Shown one piece after another: positions 46,324 through 56,529 of a stretch of 64,000 nucleotides of DNA. How positions within the stretch are numbered: position 1 is the stretch's first letter; each line of letters opens with the position of its first letter. The position numbers and the translations under genes were made by a program. The notes under the pieces were generated by a model. The model did not search any database. It was not told the DNA's origin and saw only the letters and a program-made list of their open reading frames with translations. The stretch is from Mesorhizobium amorphae. GTDB taxonomy: Bacteria > Pseudomonadota > Alphaproteobacteria > Rhizobiales > Rhizobiaceae. Location: positions 62,001 through 126,000 of the forward strand of contig NZ_JHQS01000013.1 in assembly GCF_014843845.1 (NCBI RefSeq), written 5' to 3'.

Positions 46324-47446
46324 CCTTGGCTGCCCTGATCGGAATGGTGCAGCAGACTGTCGGGCTTGCCTCTCCTCCAGATCGCCATGATGAGGGCGTC
46401 GGTGACGAGTTGGGCTGTCATCTCGGCCTTCATCGACCAGCCGACGACGCGGTGCGAGAACAGGTCGACGACCGCGGCGACGTAGAGCCAGCCTTCCGCG
46501 GTCCAGATGTAGGTGAAGTCGGCCACCCACTTCTGGTTCGGCGCCGATGCCTCGAAGGCACGGTCGAGGATGTTGTGCGATACTAACGCCACCAGTCGCT
46601 CTCCAGCATCCTTCGGCAGGCCACGCCGACGTGGCCGGGCTCGCAGGCCGTTCTCCCGCATCAGCCATTCGTGCGAGGCAGGCCGCAGGAGAGCCCTCCG
46701 CCAGGATGTCGTGCCGGACCCGGCGTGTGCTTAGGTGCGGTCGCTGCTCTTGAAGCTTCGGTCTATCTCGACAAGAAGAGCCTCGTCATACCGGGACCGG
46801 GCGCTGGGGCTTCGGTTGAGCCAGGCATGGAAGCCGGAACGGGACACATCCAGTGCACTGCACAGCCCTGCCACCGGCCAGATGCTCCGGTGTTTCGCGA
46901 TGAAAGCGAACCTCATGTCACTTCTCTCGCGAAGTAGGCTGCGGCCTTTTTTAGGATGTCGCGCTCCGCCTTGAGCTTCGCCACTTCGCGTCGCAGCTTG
47001 TCGATCTCGAGCTGCTCCGGCTTCATTTGGCCGTGGCCGGAAACGCATGCTGCGGATCGGCCGACAGAGCACGTATCCATTTGCACGGCACATTCTCGTG
47101 CAGCTCCAGATCCCGAGCCGACTGCGCGACCGCAACCCCCGTTCCTTCACCAGCCTCACAGCCTGAAGCTTGAACTCGCGGCTGAACTTTCTTCTCTCCC
47201 TGGGAAAACTCCGGTTCCATCTTCAACACCTTAACTCGGTGTCCATGGAACCGGCAGCAGGCCAGGCTGCGGCGCCCAAGACGGATGAGGTGGAACGCGC
47301 CGGCAAGGATGAGGCGGCCAGCCTTGGAGGCTTCAGGCTCACCATTCCCGAACCATCGAGATTGACGTCAATGGCATGACGGTCCGGGTCGGTGCGACTG
47401 TGTGCGAGGACCATCTGCGGCGTGTTTTGCGGGCGGTGCGTTCAGC

Positions 47447-47784
47447 ATGATCCCGGCAGGGGTGAAGGCTTATCTTGCCAGCCACCCGGTGGACAAGGCA
47501 TCGATGGCCTCCTTGCGCCGGTGCCGGATGCCGGCTCGGAGCCGTTCAACGGTGCGCTTGACGTCTTCCGCGCGAAAAGAGCCGACAGAATCAAGCTCGT
47601 TTGGTGGGATGGCTCCGGCGTGTGCCTCTATTTGAAGCGACTTGAAAAGGCGAAGTTCTGCTGGCCGCGGATCGGTCATCACCGGGTCCAGATCAACCAC
47701 GCTCAACTGATGGCTTTGGTCGACGGAATGGACTGGAAACGGGTGCGGACAGAGACCGTCAGGCGGCCGCAATCGGTTGGGTGA
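47447..47784 (+). pseudogene. IS66 TnpB, frameshifted
   Basis: MIPAGVKAYLASHPVD in one frame, then after a shift DAGSEPFNGALDVFRAKRAD, RIKLVWWDGSGVCLYLKRLE and KAKFCWPRI: the compact IS66 TnpB (Orf2) protein. It overlaps the TnpA stop by ATGA. Confidence 0.83.
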
Positions 47785-47975
47785 AACCCTGCGCCTGATG
47801 AATCAGCGTGCTGAAAAGGCGAGAAAATCGCCCGCGAATATGCTCTGATTTGGGCCATGTCGGCACCCGATCTTGCCCACCCGGGCGACGTTGACGCGCT
47901 CAAGGATGGGGTAGGCGGGCGCCGGCTCGGCGCCGATTATGTGCCGCGTCTCACCTGCTGAACCACTTGAGCAGG

Positions 47976-48180
47976 ATGGAATACTCTGCCGGCCTCGACG
48001 CATCGCTGGAAACGGCCAGCATCAAGGTCGATGCCGAATCGAATGCGATCGTCGCCGTCCTTGAAAGCTTCGGTAGGCCGTTCAAGCGGATTGAAGCGGA
48101 GCCTACCCCCTCCTGGCTCCATAGTGGGCTGCGTTCGGCGGGTTACCCGGCGATCCTGGCACACGCTGATCGAATTTTGC
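47976..48180 (+). pseudogene. IS110-family transposase N-terminal fragment
   Basis: MEYSAGLDASLETASIKVDA, then FKRIEAEPTPSWLHSGLRSA: the first ~65 codons of an IS110 transposase, fused in frame to unrelated sequence. Confidence 0.7.
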
Positions 48181-48272
48181 GGCCTGGTTTGGCACGGTCA
48201 TCGTCGATGAGGATGGAATCTATGAACCCCGCCCTCCAAACGATCGGATATTGCTGCGCCATAAAAGCGACG

Positions 48273-48485
48273 ATGAGCGAACTCGAACTGTCGCTGCGGG
48301 GCCGTTCGACGGAAGCGTTGAAGCAGAAGGCACGACGGGGCGAGCTGTTCTTCGCGGTCGCCGTCGGCAATGTGAAAGTGGGCCGTGATAAAATCGAAAC
48401 GGATCCCGACCTGCGGGTGCGCGAGGCGATTGGGTTAGTCTTCACCCACTTTTGACGAAATGCAAAGCATCCGCCAAGTGTTTTT
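48273..48485 (+). pseudogene. Serine recombinase fragment
   Basis: MSELELSLRGRSTEALKQKA, then RRGELFFAVAVGNVKVGRDK and DPDLRVREAIGLVFTHF: the junction between resolvase and recombinase domains of a large serine recombinase. Compare NEYELDLLRQRSLSARYEKA in the element at 56501-59006; related but not identical. Confidence 0.65.
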
Positions 48486-48499
48486 GCCACTTCGCAGTG

Positions 48500-48730
48500 A
48501 TTCAGTCGCGGGCGGCCTCATAGGTGCCGGCGATCCGCTTGATAGTAAGCCTGGCCTGGCCGGCTTCGTCGCGCCAGCGCTGCAACAGCTTCAACAGTGA
48601 TGGCGCTTCGGCGTCGATCTTCGTTAGGGCTGGCGTTTGAGGCCCGGAGCAAGCGCGGCGACCAGCCACTTCGCCTGGCTCATTTCGATGTCTTGTCCTG
48701 TTCAATGGCGGTAAGGCTCGCGTCAAAAGA
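48500..48730 (-). pseudogene. IS110-family transposase N-terminal fragment
   Basis: TPALTKIDAEAPSLLKLLQR, WRDEAGQARLTIKRIAGTYE, AARD: the N-terminal segment of a distinct IS110 subgroup, truncated before the DEDD motif. Confidence 0.55.
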
Positions 48731-49535
48731 TCGCGAACTGGGCGCCTCGTTCTGAAGAGTTGGCTCTAACAGCGCCGAACGATCCCACATCCTCGCCGCT
48801 CGCCCATGGCATCTCACGTCATTTTCGCGCTGAGATCGAGCACTTGGCTACCGGGTAACGTAACCGAAATCCTGCGGCCCTCGCATGCCTTGCGATGATG
48901 TGGCGTATCGCGCTTGAGCGGCCAAGGACCGTACGGCATCTGCACGAACAGATGCCGGGTCCTATTTACATTCATCAAAATCGCTTCGTGATATATTTTT
49001 ATAAATTAATACTTTGATTTACGCTAAATCCTTTATATGTATCGCGCCGATTAGTGTATATTCTCGTCGAATGGATAGCGTTCAGGAGCATTCCATGTGA
49101 TCTCACTTCGACAAGGTGTGCGAGTTCGATGCGGCCTCGCCTGGAAGGTGTTAGGCCAGGCCCATACGCCGCTGTTATGGTGGAACAGTGCTGCGGCATT
49201 GGACCAGGCGTCATCCAGGAAACGGGAATGGCCCTTCAATGCAACCGTGCCCGGCACCTTAACCGCCATTGCCGTAGTTGGCCACCCGGGGAGATAGCCG
49301 ATGGGTTTAGAGATCTCTGCGATAGTCCTCTTGGTGTACGACGGATACACAATCCGACCAGAATGAGTAACTCCACACTGAATAGCCCATAGTCACAGGA
49401 TGATCCACGGCCACAACAGGGCCCTCCAAAGCCGGTGTCCGTAAACTCAATCATTCACCCTCTCGTCCTTGAGGTCTGGCGGGAGAGCAACTCTATCGCT
49501 CTGCTCGCCGACAGCTGATCACCAGGAGAACTGCG
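48731..49535. other. Unassigned region upstream of a methyltransferase gene
   Basis: About 800 bases. 48960-49050 is AT-rich (ATATTTTTATAAATTAATAC), a possible promoter. A minus-strand frame at 49051-49350 (PIGYLPGWPTTAMAVKVPGT ... SEITWNAPERYPFDENIH) looks protein-like, but I do not recognise it. Confidence 0.4.
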
Positions 49536-50486
49536 ATGTTTCCCAATAGTTTAGATTCGTACTTCGCCCAGTTGAATAAGATAAACCCGGTGGCCTTCAA
49601 GGCCATCGAGCCTCGAATAGTTAGAGAATCATCCGCTCGCTTTACGAATCTGACCAATCTCTCGCGCAATGAGTTCACCTCAGAAGGGCGTGGGGCGAAT
49701 TACCTCGATAGCATCCAACTGTCGCTGCTGGCACGATCGGAGGGAGTGATGGATCTTCTGGGCAAGATGCACCCCAATGGTCGCGACGGACTTTGTTCAT
49801 CGCTGATCATCTGCGATCTTCTCGCCGGTGACGGTTACGTCAATAAGGTAGCGCACCGGCTCTTGGGTGCGGCGCGCTGCCCGACCTTCATCAACTCTGA
49901 CATCTCTCAGTTCATGGTGGAGCATTGCATCCGGGACGGCCTGTTTGCCATCTGGCAAAGCGCGACCGATCCGTTCTGGATTAGAGACGGATCGGTGGAT
50001 GGTGTGCTGATGGCTTACGGCACGCACCACATCCCGCGCGCTCAACGCGCCACCGCTGTCCAGGCTGCTGCGCGAATTCTCCGGCCCGGTGGCATCTTTG
50101 TTCTTCATGACTTCGAAGAGGACTCACCCACTGCCCGCTGGTTCGCTGACGTGGTGTCAACTCATTCCGTGACGCCGCACGACTATCCTCATTTTACCGC
50201 GGGCGAGGTGCTCGATCTATTCGCTGTTGCGCAGTTCGATGACGTAACTGTGCAGCGAATAACAGACCCGTTCGTATTCCACGGAGGAGACGAGGAGAGC
50301 GTTCTCCAATTACTAGCCAATTACGTCGTGAAGATGTACGGGCTAGAGAAGCTCCGGGCCCACACGCAGCGCGTGCTCGCGCTTCTTGATGAATATTTCG
50401 GGCTGGTCGTGACACGTACCTCTCACGGTGAGTTCGAAGCGCGCATAGTGCGCAACGCCTTGGTCGGCAGCGGGCGACGGGTGTGA
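49536..50486 (+). CDS. Class I SAM-dependent methyltransferase-like protein
   Basis: A 316-residue protein starting MFPNSLDSYFAQLNKINPVA with AGGAGA upstream. SAM-binding motif I is atypical (IICDLLAGDGYVNKVAHRLL). An acidic beta-2 end (INSDIS), GVLMAYGTHHIPRAQRATAV and ILRPGGIFVLHDFEEDSP (motif III-like) support the fold. The N-terminal helical part and C-terminal LLANYVVKMYGLEKLRAHTQ are unusual. Possibly a small-molecule methyltransferase. It lies 5' of a C26 hydrolase gene, separated by an IS4 relic. Confidence 0.72.
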   Translation: MFPNSLDSYFAQLNKINPVAFKAIEPRIVRESSARFTNLTNLSRNEFTSEGRGANYLDSIQLSLLARSEGVMDLLGKMHPNGRDGLCSSLIICDLLAGDGYVNKVAHRLLGAARCPTFINSDISQFMVEHCIRDGLFAIWQSATDPFWIRDGSVDGVLMAYGTHHIPRAQRATAVQAAARILRPGGIFVLHDFEEDSPTARWFADVVSTHSVTPHDYPHFTAGEVLDLFAVAQFDDVTVQRITDPFVFHGGDEESVLQLLANYVVKMYGLEKLRAHTQRVLALLDEYFGLVVTRTSHGEFEARIVRNALVGSGRRV

Positions 50487-50539
50487 AGTACAGTATCGCA
50501 GGCCCCACCAAAGGCCGAATTCTGCTTGGGAATGCACGG

Positions 50540-50710
50540 GCAGATGTTAATCAGCTTCCAGTCGATCCTTGGCCGGTGCTTTGGTTCCTCACGCTCCTGG
50601 GCATACAGCCCCGTGAGGCCGAGCGCTGGATAGCGCTTCCACTTGCCGATCGGCGGCAGGTATTTGATCTCGACCGCCACTGTCTCAGGCTTGCCTTCGC
50701 ATTCCGCCAA
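50540..50710 (-). pseudogene. IS4-family transposase fragment
   Basis: PETVAVEIKYLPPIGKWKRY, PALGLTGLYAQEREEPKHRP, RIDWKLI: the conserved segment of IS4/Tn5-type transposases just before the Y-(2)-R-(3)-E-(6)-K motif, which is absent. Confidence 0.7.
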
Positions 50711-50797
50711 GCGATCGCGCAAGCGGAAATGGGCAGATTCGTGGGGGCCCCATACACTCTTGGTGCCTAAGCTGAATAGTGGCGGACCGTAAAGAAA

Positions 50798-51592
50798 ATG
50801 GCATCTTGGAACATTCAAGACAATCAGCCGCTCATTGCCGTCTCGACGGACGTCCGCCAACTCTACAACTATCTCTGGCACGCGGCACCCCAACAGTATC
50901 TCGAGGCGGCGGTCGCCGCGGCCGGCGTATTTCCGCTGCTGGTCCCTTCCTTCGGCGATCGGCTTGACTTCGATCAACTCCTCGCCGCTGTCGACGGCGT
51001 GATGATCACGGGCTCCGGGTCGAACGTCCATCCCTCACTCTATGGCGGCGACGCGAGTGAAGCCAACGGCCCTTATGACCCTGCGCGCGATTCAACCACG
51101 CTACCTTTGATCCGCAAGGCAATCGATCATGGGGTTCCGCTGCTTGCCATCTGCCGCGGTATTCAGGAATTGAACGTCGCGCTCGGCGGCACGCTGGTGA
51201 CCGAAATCCAGGATCGCCCCGGCTTGCTTGACCATCGGGCGCCGCAGAGCGATAGCCGGGACGAGCAGTTTGCCATCCGCCAGACTGTGACGATCAAGCC
51301 CGGTAGCTGCCTCGCGGGCGTGGTCGGCGCAGGCGAAATCAAGGTGAATTCCCTCCACCGCCAGGCGATTGACCGGCTGGGCTCGCGGCTTCAGGTCGAA
51401 GTGGTGGCCGAAGATGGAACCGTGGAAGCAGTGTCGGTGCGGAATTCTCGCACCCTCGCAGTCGGCGTCCAGTGGCATCCCGAATATTGGGTGGAGTCCG
51501 ACGAAGCGTCCGAGCGTATCTTCCGCGCGTTCGGAGATGCGGTTCGGGCCCACGCGGCGGCGAGAACCGGCATGCGGCTCCCCGCCGGATGA
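50798..51592 (+). CDS. C26-family gamma-glutamyl hydrolase (PuuD-like class I glutamine amidotransferase fold)
   Basis: A 264-residue protein. The nucleophile elbow LLAICRGIQELNVALGG (C119), oxyanion region MITGSGSNVHPSLYGG and catalytic His-x-Glu in GVQWHPEYW fit gamma-glutamyl-gamma-aminobutyrate hydrolase and relatives, which release glutamate from gamma-glutamyl amides in polyamine catabolism. No other puu genes adjoin it. With ATP-grasp ligases and an asparagine synthetase nearby it could process gamma-glutamyl intermediates of another pathway (inference). Confidence 0.86.
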   Translation: MASWNIQDNQPLIAVSTDVRQLYNYLWHAAPQQYLEAAVAAAGVFPLLVPSFGDRLDFDQLLAAVDGVMITGSGSNVHPSLYGGDASEANGPYDPARDSTTLPLIRKAIDHGVPLLAICRGIQELNVALGGTLVTEIQDRPGLLDHRAPQSDSRDEQFAIRQTVTIKPGSCLAGVVGAGEIKVNSLHRQAIDRLGSRLQVEVVAEDGTVEAVSVRNSRTLAVGVQWHPEYWVESDEASERIFRAFGDAVRAHAAARTGMRLPAG

Positions 51593-51689
51593 TTTGCCGG
51601 TGCTGTCACATTGATTTTGCGGAAAGGTAATCGACGCAGCAACGCAACCGTGACCGCGACTCGCATTGAGTCATAAGAACGACCGCCTA

Positions 51690-51975
51690 TCCGATCGAGA
51701 TGATCGCCCCGCGCTGGCTCTATTGTCGTTCGGCGTGGGCTTGCGCGACGTCGAGGAATGCTGCTTGTGCGCGGGATCGTCGTTTCCTACCAGACGATCC
51801 GTCGGTATGGCCGAAAGCGTGGCCTCGATTATGTCCGCCGCCTTCGCCGGAAGCAGCCATCAAAGGACGATGGCTGGCACCTCGATGAGGTCGCGGTCTA
51901 CAACAAGGCCGGCAATGCTTGTTGTAGCGCGCCGTCCACCAAGGCGGCCCGGCGATTGCTGACCGGCTTCTGAAA
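51690..51975 (+). pseudogene. IS6-family transposase fragment (N-terminal)
   Basis: YPIEMIAPRWLYCRSAWAC in one frame, LLVRGIVVSYQTIRRYGRKR and LDYVRRLRRKQPSKDDGWHL with DEVAVYNKAG in another, then an internal deletion to TKAARRLLTGF. N-terminal HTH and first DDE Asp only. Confidence 0.78.
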
Positions 51976-52084
51976 TGTCAATCGGACTTGAATCGGCCCT
52001 TTAGAGCCTTTCACGTTTTGACGGAAGCATACCCGGCGTTTGCGAAGTAGTTCTTGCATTCTGGATCGAATTGAGGTGGGGAGG

Positions 52085-52195
52085 TTAGGGCAGCAGATAC
52101 CAGAGCCTTGCGCCGACAGCCTTGATCCTCTTCCTGACGGCGGCCGACTTATGACTTTCGAGACTGATGGTGTTGTCGAATCGCTTATGGGTCGT
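52085..52195 (-). pseudogene. IS630-family transposase fragment
   Basis: FDNTISLESHKSAAVRKRIK followed by AVGARLWYLLP is the stretch preceding the YSPDLNPIE motif of IS630 transposases, truncated at that point. Confidence 0.6.
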
Positions 52196-52648
52196 CAAGC
52201 ATCTATTGCGCTGAGACAACGCTACCGGGTTCATGGTTGTCTTCGCGGTCGACAGGAGCCGCCGCATGATGGAGCTTCGCGGGAAGAGCCTTCAATGTGG
52301 ATGACGCACTTTGCTGTATCAGCGGTGCAACCCCATCAACGGAATGGCTCGGCCCACGTCCCGGCATATGTGGACGGCTCCCTCCTTGCAAGATGTCGAG
52401 CGTTATTTTGATCGTATCGCTTGCGTGCATATGTCCGGCCTGTTGTCGCGCTCCCATATGAACGCTGGCCAAGATGGGCTCCGCGACGCGTGTTCCAAAC
52501 AGGGACGCGACCTACGAAGGCCACTGCCGGGAACGGAGTATCGCGCGTCCTGGATCGATCGATCACGCCATCTGCTCTTTTCTTGCAAGTTCACGTATCA
52601 GATCAGCGCGGTAGCTTCATGAACAGCTCACCGTGACTGACTGATTCC
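52196..52648. other. No gene recognised
   Basis: About 450 bases with several short frames on both strands but no family motif. Confidence 0.4.
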
Positions 52649-53661
52649 TTATGCTGCACAAGCCAACGCCGCCGACACAGTATTTTTTCGATAGGCTTCG
52701 CCGGTCACCATCATTTTCCAGGCGGTGCGGGCGATTTTGTTGGCCAGTGCCACTGCGGCCAGTTTCGGCGACTTGCGCTTGAGCAGCTCAAGGAGCCAAG
52801 GTGAAGTATTCCTGCCGCGCCCCTCCCGCACCCGTCTAAGAAGTGAGGTGGCGCCCAGCACCAGCGTGCTTCGTAACACTTCATCGCCAGCGCGTGTGAT
52901 GATGCCAAGCCGGTTCCTTCCGGCCGTGGAATGATCCTTGGGTGTCAGACCGATCCAGGCCGAGAAGTGTCGTCCGGATTTGAACAGCTCGGGGCCAGGC
53001 GTTTTCATCATCAGTAGTGACGCGCCAGACGGCGGCTGCACTCGTCAGCGCGATGCCAAGCCATCAATTTCGCCTCGATGCCATCCAATTCTTCTTGCAA
53101 CTGCTGATATTCCCTGGCGTGGGCCGCGAAAAGATCGCGAGCGAGGGTCGGTAAGTCTCATCAGCCGCGATGCGATCGAGCAGAAGCTCCATCTTGCACA
53201 TGCCTTTGGCGGCAGTCAGCCCAAACTCAGCCGCATAACCGCGGATTGAATTGGCAAGCTGTGTCTTATTGCTGACCAATCGATCGCGCATGCCGATCAG
53301 CATTAGCGATGCCCGTTGCTCTGCGCTCTTTGCGGTACAAAGCGCATCGTCGGACGGCTCATAGCCTCGCATAGGGCCTCAGCATCGGCTGCGTCGTTCT
53401 TGCCGCGCTTTACATATGGCTTTACCAATTGGGCTGCAATCAGCTTCACTTTGTGCCCGAACGTGCTCAGTAAAAGTGCCCAATGATGGGGCCGCCACAG
53501 GCTTCGATTGCAATTACTGTCGCGGGCAATTTCCTGAAAAACTCCAACATCTCTTTGCGGCGCAATTTCTTGCGCAGCACCGGTTGCTCAGCTGCGTTCA
53601 CACCATGCAGCTGAAAGACATGCTTTGATGTATCCATACCTATGCGGATAATCTGGTCCAC
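52649..53661 (-). pseudogene. IS110-family transposase, several frameshifts
   Basis: Start MDQIIRIGMDTSKHVFQLHG (53661) with VIAIEACGG; middle MIGMRDRLVSNKTQLANSIR with GYAAEFGLTAAKGM in a second frame; end WIGLTPKDHSTAGRNRLGII and LAAVALANKIARTAWKMMVT in a third. Nearly full length but dead. Confidence 0.85.
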
Positions 53662-53757
53662 GGACGGCCTCCTTCATTTGAAATCCACGACGACCTCAAA
53701 TTGGCACATTCGGTGCCGTTCGGGAGCCGTCCACTCCAACAGGGACGCCTCAGGCGT

Positions 53758-54141
53758 TCAGAATCTAAACGCTATCCGCGAGATTTCACGTGGCAGCTCC
53801 CGAATTCGGATCAAAGAACTCGCCTGTCTTAAGCATGGCATGATCACCGCCAGTTTGCGGGCCACGGCCACGGCGGATCGTTTGAATCCGATCCTCTCCC
53901 GGAGCTTGAGGCCCCATGTGCGCAGGCTGCTGTCGGTCGAGCTGCGCGTCAGAATGACCACCGCAGCTTCATATAGCAGCCGGCGCAAATGGCGGTCGCC
54001 ACGTCGGGATATATGGCCGTCATAATCGACTTCTCCTGATTGGTAGCGGCGCGTCGTCAGGCCGACCCATACGCCAACAGACCGGGACTTCCTGAAGTTG
54101 TCCAGATCCTCGATAGCCGTAGATTGGCGCAACATTCGCAT
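53758..54141 (-). pseudogene. IS110-family transposase C-terminal fragment
   Basis: [72 protein letters not shown]: the C-terminal transposase_20 domain, lacking the start. Confidence 0.8.
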
Positions 54142-54169
54142 CCGTGGAGCCGAGCCTTGGGCGTCAGTT

Positions 54170-54560
54170 GGCCGCGAATGCGCGCCAGAGCCAGGCCTGC
54201 CGCATCCTCATGTCGATCTCCGGCCTCGGCGCTATCACCGCACCTCGTTCACTTTTATCATGCGCTATGCGCCGAGGGGGCGCCGGCGATCTGCATCGAT
54301 GCGCGCCATGCCAAAGCGGCGCTCGATATGGCGCCGAACAAAACCGACGCGAACGATGCTGACGGTTTGGCGCATCTTGCTAAGGTGGGGTTCTATCGTG
54401 AGGTGCGTGTGAAGGGGTTCGACAGCATGCTGACCCGCACGCTTGCGGCGGGTGCGTAGCCGGCTGGTCCGTATCACCACCGAGCTTTCGAACCAGATCC
54501 GTGGCGTCATGAAAACGTTTGGCCCGCTCGTTCCCGCCGGAAAGGGAAGCACAAGGCGCG
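54170..54560 (+). pseudogene. IS110-family transposase relic, opposite orientation
   Basis: Fragments RQSQACRILMSISGLGAITA and, downstream, YHALCAEGAPAICIDARHAK with AALDMAPNKTDANDADGLAH, VGFYREVRVKGFDSMLTRTL: the catalytic DEDD-domain part, here following a piece that belongs downstream in the protein, so the segments are rearranged. Confidence 0.72.
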
Positions 54561-54589
54561 GAAGCATTGGGCGTTGATTGGACCATCGA

Positions 54590-55169
54590 AGACGCAAGGT
54601 TTAGCGAGTCGACCCCAGCGCAGCGCGCCGAGGAAGGTCGGCGTGCGCCAGTTGGCCGTGCGGAGCCAGGCCGCGCAGCCGCTTGCCCTTTGGAGCCTCG
54701 CAGCGGAGCCATACTGGTCCTAAATCCGTCTCGTCGATGAAGACCAGGCACTGCGGATCGAGTCCGGCCTGCCAGGATCGCCACCGCTTGCGCCTGCGTG
54801 CAATGCGCTAGATTGCTCGTGGGCGAGCAGCGTTTTTTTGAACCCCTCGCGTCATAGGAACAGCCACACAAGCGTTGTGGGAGACCTTTAGCCCGCGGCC
54901 AGCCAACTCATCCTTCAGCCATGAAGCGGCAGATGCGGCGTCTTCCGCATACGCGCCTCGATGAGAGCACGGTAGGCTCCAGCACCCTCTTGCGATGTCC
55001 ACCCAGCTTGCCCGGCCCAACCGAGCCCGTCGCCCGATAGCGCTGCAACCACTTCACTAGCGTCGAGACCGGAATGCCGAACCGCTTAGCGGCCGACCGG
55101 CGGCTCTCACCACTTAAAACCGCCCCCACCACCCGCTCGCGAAGATCATTGGAAAGAGGTCGGGTCATC
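54590..55169 (-). pseudogene. IS630-family transposase, broken
   Basis: MTRPLSNDLRERVVGAVLSG, ESRRSAAKRFGIPVSTLVKW, LQRYRATGSVGPGKLGGHRK (HTH part); then out of frame GLDPQCLVFIDETDLGPVWL, RCEAPKGKRLRGLAPHGQ with the first catalytic Asp region. Stops and shifts throughout. Confidence 0.8.
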
Positions 55170-55218
55170 CGATGCTGGCCTCCACACCAGCCAGCAAGGT
55201 GAGATTCCTCCGGCCTAC

Positions 55219-56061
55219 TCACCCCCCCTGGATCAAGACCGATATGGCGCCGATGCGGGGCTGGCGACCGCGAGGCAGCCGCCTGTAGCCTTGTACTGCT
55301 GTTGCACGACCCTGCGGAAGCCCGACTTGCCTGGCGGCCGAAATCGGGCACGTCGAGATCCTGCCCCGCCTCGATAATCGAGCGGGGATGGCGCGCGTCC
55401 GGGTGAAGAGGTCGAACAGCTTGTCGCCGTCGCCCCAGCGGATCGCCCGCTGGAGGGGAGGCGAGATCCTCCGAAAAACGCGCCAGCATTTCGAGGATCG
55501 CATCGCGGTTGTGCAGGCACACGTCGCGCCACATTGTGGGGTCGGAAGCGGCGAGGCGAGTAAAATCGCGGAAGCCGGAGGCCGAATATTTGATGACCTT
55601 GCTCCTTGTGATCGTCTCCAGGTCGTCCGCTGTGCCGACGAAGCTGTAGGCGATAATGTGCGGCAGGTGCGAGACGATCGCCAGAGTCGTGTCGTGGTGC
55701 TCCGGGTCCATCGTTTCGATGTTGGAGCCGCAGCGGCGCCAGAATTCTCCAGCGCAACGGGATCGGTGCCTTCCAGCGGCGTGAAGATGCACCAGCGGTT
55801 CTCGAACAGTTCGGCAAAACCCGCATCAGGGCCAGACTTCTCCGTGCCGGCCAGCGGATGGCCGGGGATGAAGTGTACGCCCTCAGGCACGAAGCGCTGC
55901 ATCTGAGCGATCACGGAGGCCTTGGCGGAGCCTACATCGGTGAGGATAGCGCCCTTCTTAAGCGCCGGTGCAATCTCCTCAGCCACGGTGCCGGAGGCAC
56001 CGACGGGCACTGAGACGATGACCGGTATCCTGCGCCGCAAAGGCATCGAGTAGGGGGGCAT
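55219..56061 (-). pseudogene. Prephenate/arogenate dehydrogenase (TyrA-type), truncated and frameshifted
   Basis: VIVSVPVGASGTVAEEIAPA, LKKGAILTDVGSAKASVIAQ, FIPGHPLAGTEKSGPDAGFA (active-site His region), then in another frame HHDTTLAIVSHLPHIIAYSF, RSKVIKYSASGFRDFTRLAA, MWRDVCLHNRDAILEMLARF, and IIEAGQDLDVPDF. The Rossmann N-terminus is missing at 56061. A core aromatic-amino-acid gene is unexpected here; presumably a transferred or duplicated copy that decayed. Confidence 0.82.
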
Positions 56062-56067
56062 CGGGCG

Positions 56068-56506
56068 GTGGGGCTCGGCCTTTCATCCGCTTCGAGCATG
56101 CCGCTCCCAATGATCTGTGGCAGATGGACTTCAAGGGTCACGTCGCCTTGCATGCCGGCCGACTGCCATCCCGTGCTCGATGACCATTTGCGCTTCTCGG
56201 TCGCGCTGTCGGCCTGCGCCGACCAAACCACCGAAACCGTAAAGGCCCGGCTGATCGCCGCCTTCCGCCGCTACGGCCTGCCGTGGCGCATTGCCACCGA
56301 CAATGGCCCGCCCTGGGGCGACGGCTGCCGCAACGACTTCACGCTCCGTCTGGCTGATCGAAACCGGCATTGCCGTCAGCCACTCCAGGCCGGGCAAGGA
56401 CGAGCGCTTCCATCGTTCGCTCAAAGCCGAGGCGCTGCAGGGACCGCCCTTCGCCGATCTTGCCAAGGCCCAGGACGCATTCGACCAGTGGCGCCATGTC
56501 TACAAT
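56068..56506 (+). pseudogene. IS481-family transposase, N-terminal/central part
   Basis: RFEHAAPNDLWQMDFKGHVA, then RLIAAFRRYGLPWRIATDNG, VWLIETGIAVSHSRPGKDER, FHRSLKAEALQGPPFADLAK and DQWRHVYN across several frames. The reading continues at 59001 once the intervening element is removed. Confidence 0.82.
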
Positions 56507-56529
56507 CCTGTTTCATAACACCCATCTGT

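Larger units (their letters stand above)
44640..47245 (-). mobile_element. IS3-family element, middle layer of the nest
   Basis: Ends TGGACAGGCACTTAAG (44640-44655) and CTTAACTCGGTGTCCA (47230-47245) are inverted repeats. OrfA (47229 downwards; ARDLELHENVPCKWIRALSA) and OrfB (FAFIAKHRSIWPVAGLCSAL; FEASAPNQKWVADFTYIWTA; SLLHHSDQGSQ) are on the minus strand with frameshifts. OrfB resumes beyond the IS30 insertion with QYTSEQFQR and HGITCSMSRSGNVWDNAAME. Confidence 0.84.
44448..47784 (+). mobile_element. IS66-family element, outer layer of a three-level nest
   Basis: TnpA starts at 44448 (VARRRRWSDAFKTEMVARSS, then ALAREIGISPSQLFGWRFG) and breaks at 44639. After the IS3 insertion it resumes at about 47250 and ends VNGMTVRVGATVCEDHLRRV before an ATGA overlap with tnpB. 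TnpC is not recognisable downstream. Confidence 0.8.

Noticed and set aside
49051..49350. Minus-strand 99-codon frame as a real gene
   Set aside because: Protein-like in places, but no ribosome site, no recognised family, and competing frames on the other strand; left unassigned.
53701..53716. TGGCACATTCGGTGCC resembling a sigma-54 element
   Set aside because: The -12 block is GTGC not TTGC, and it lies next to dead IS110 sequence without a gene to drive.
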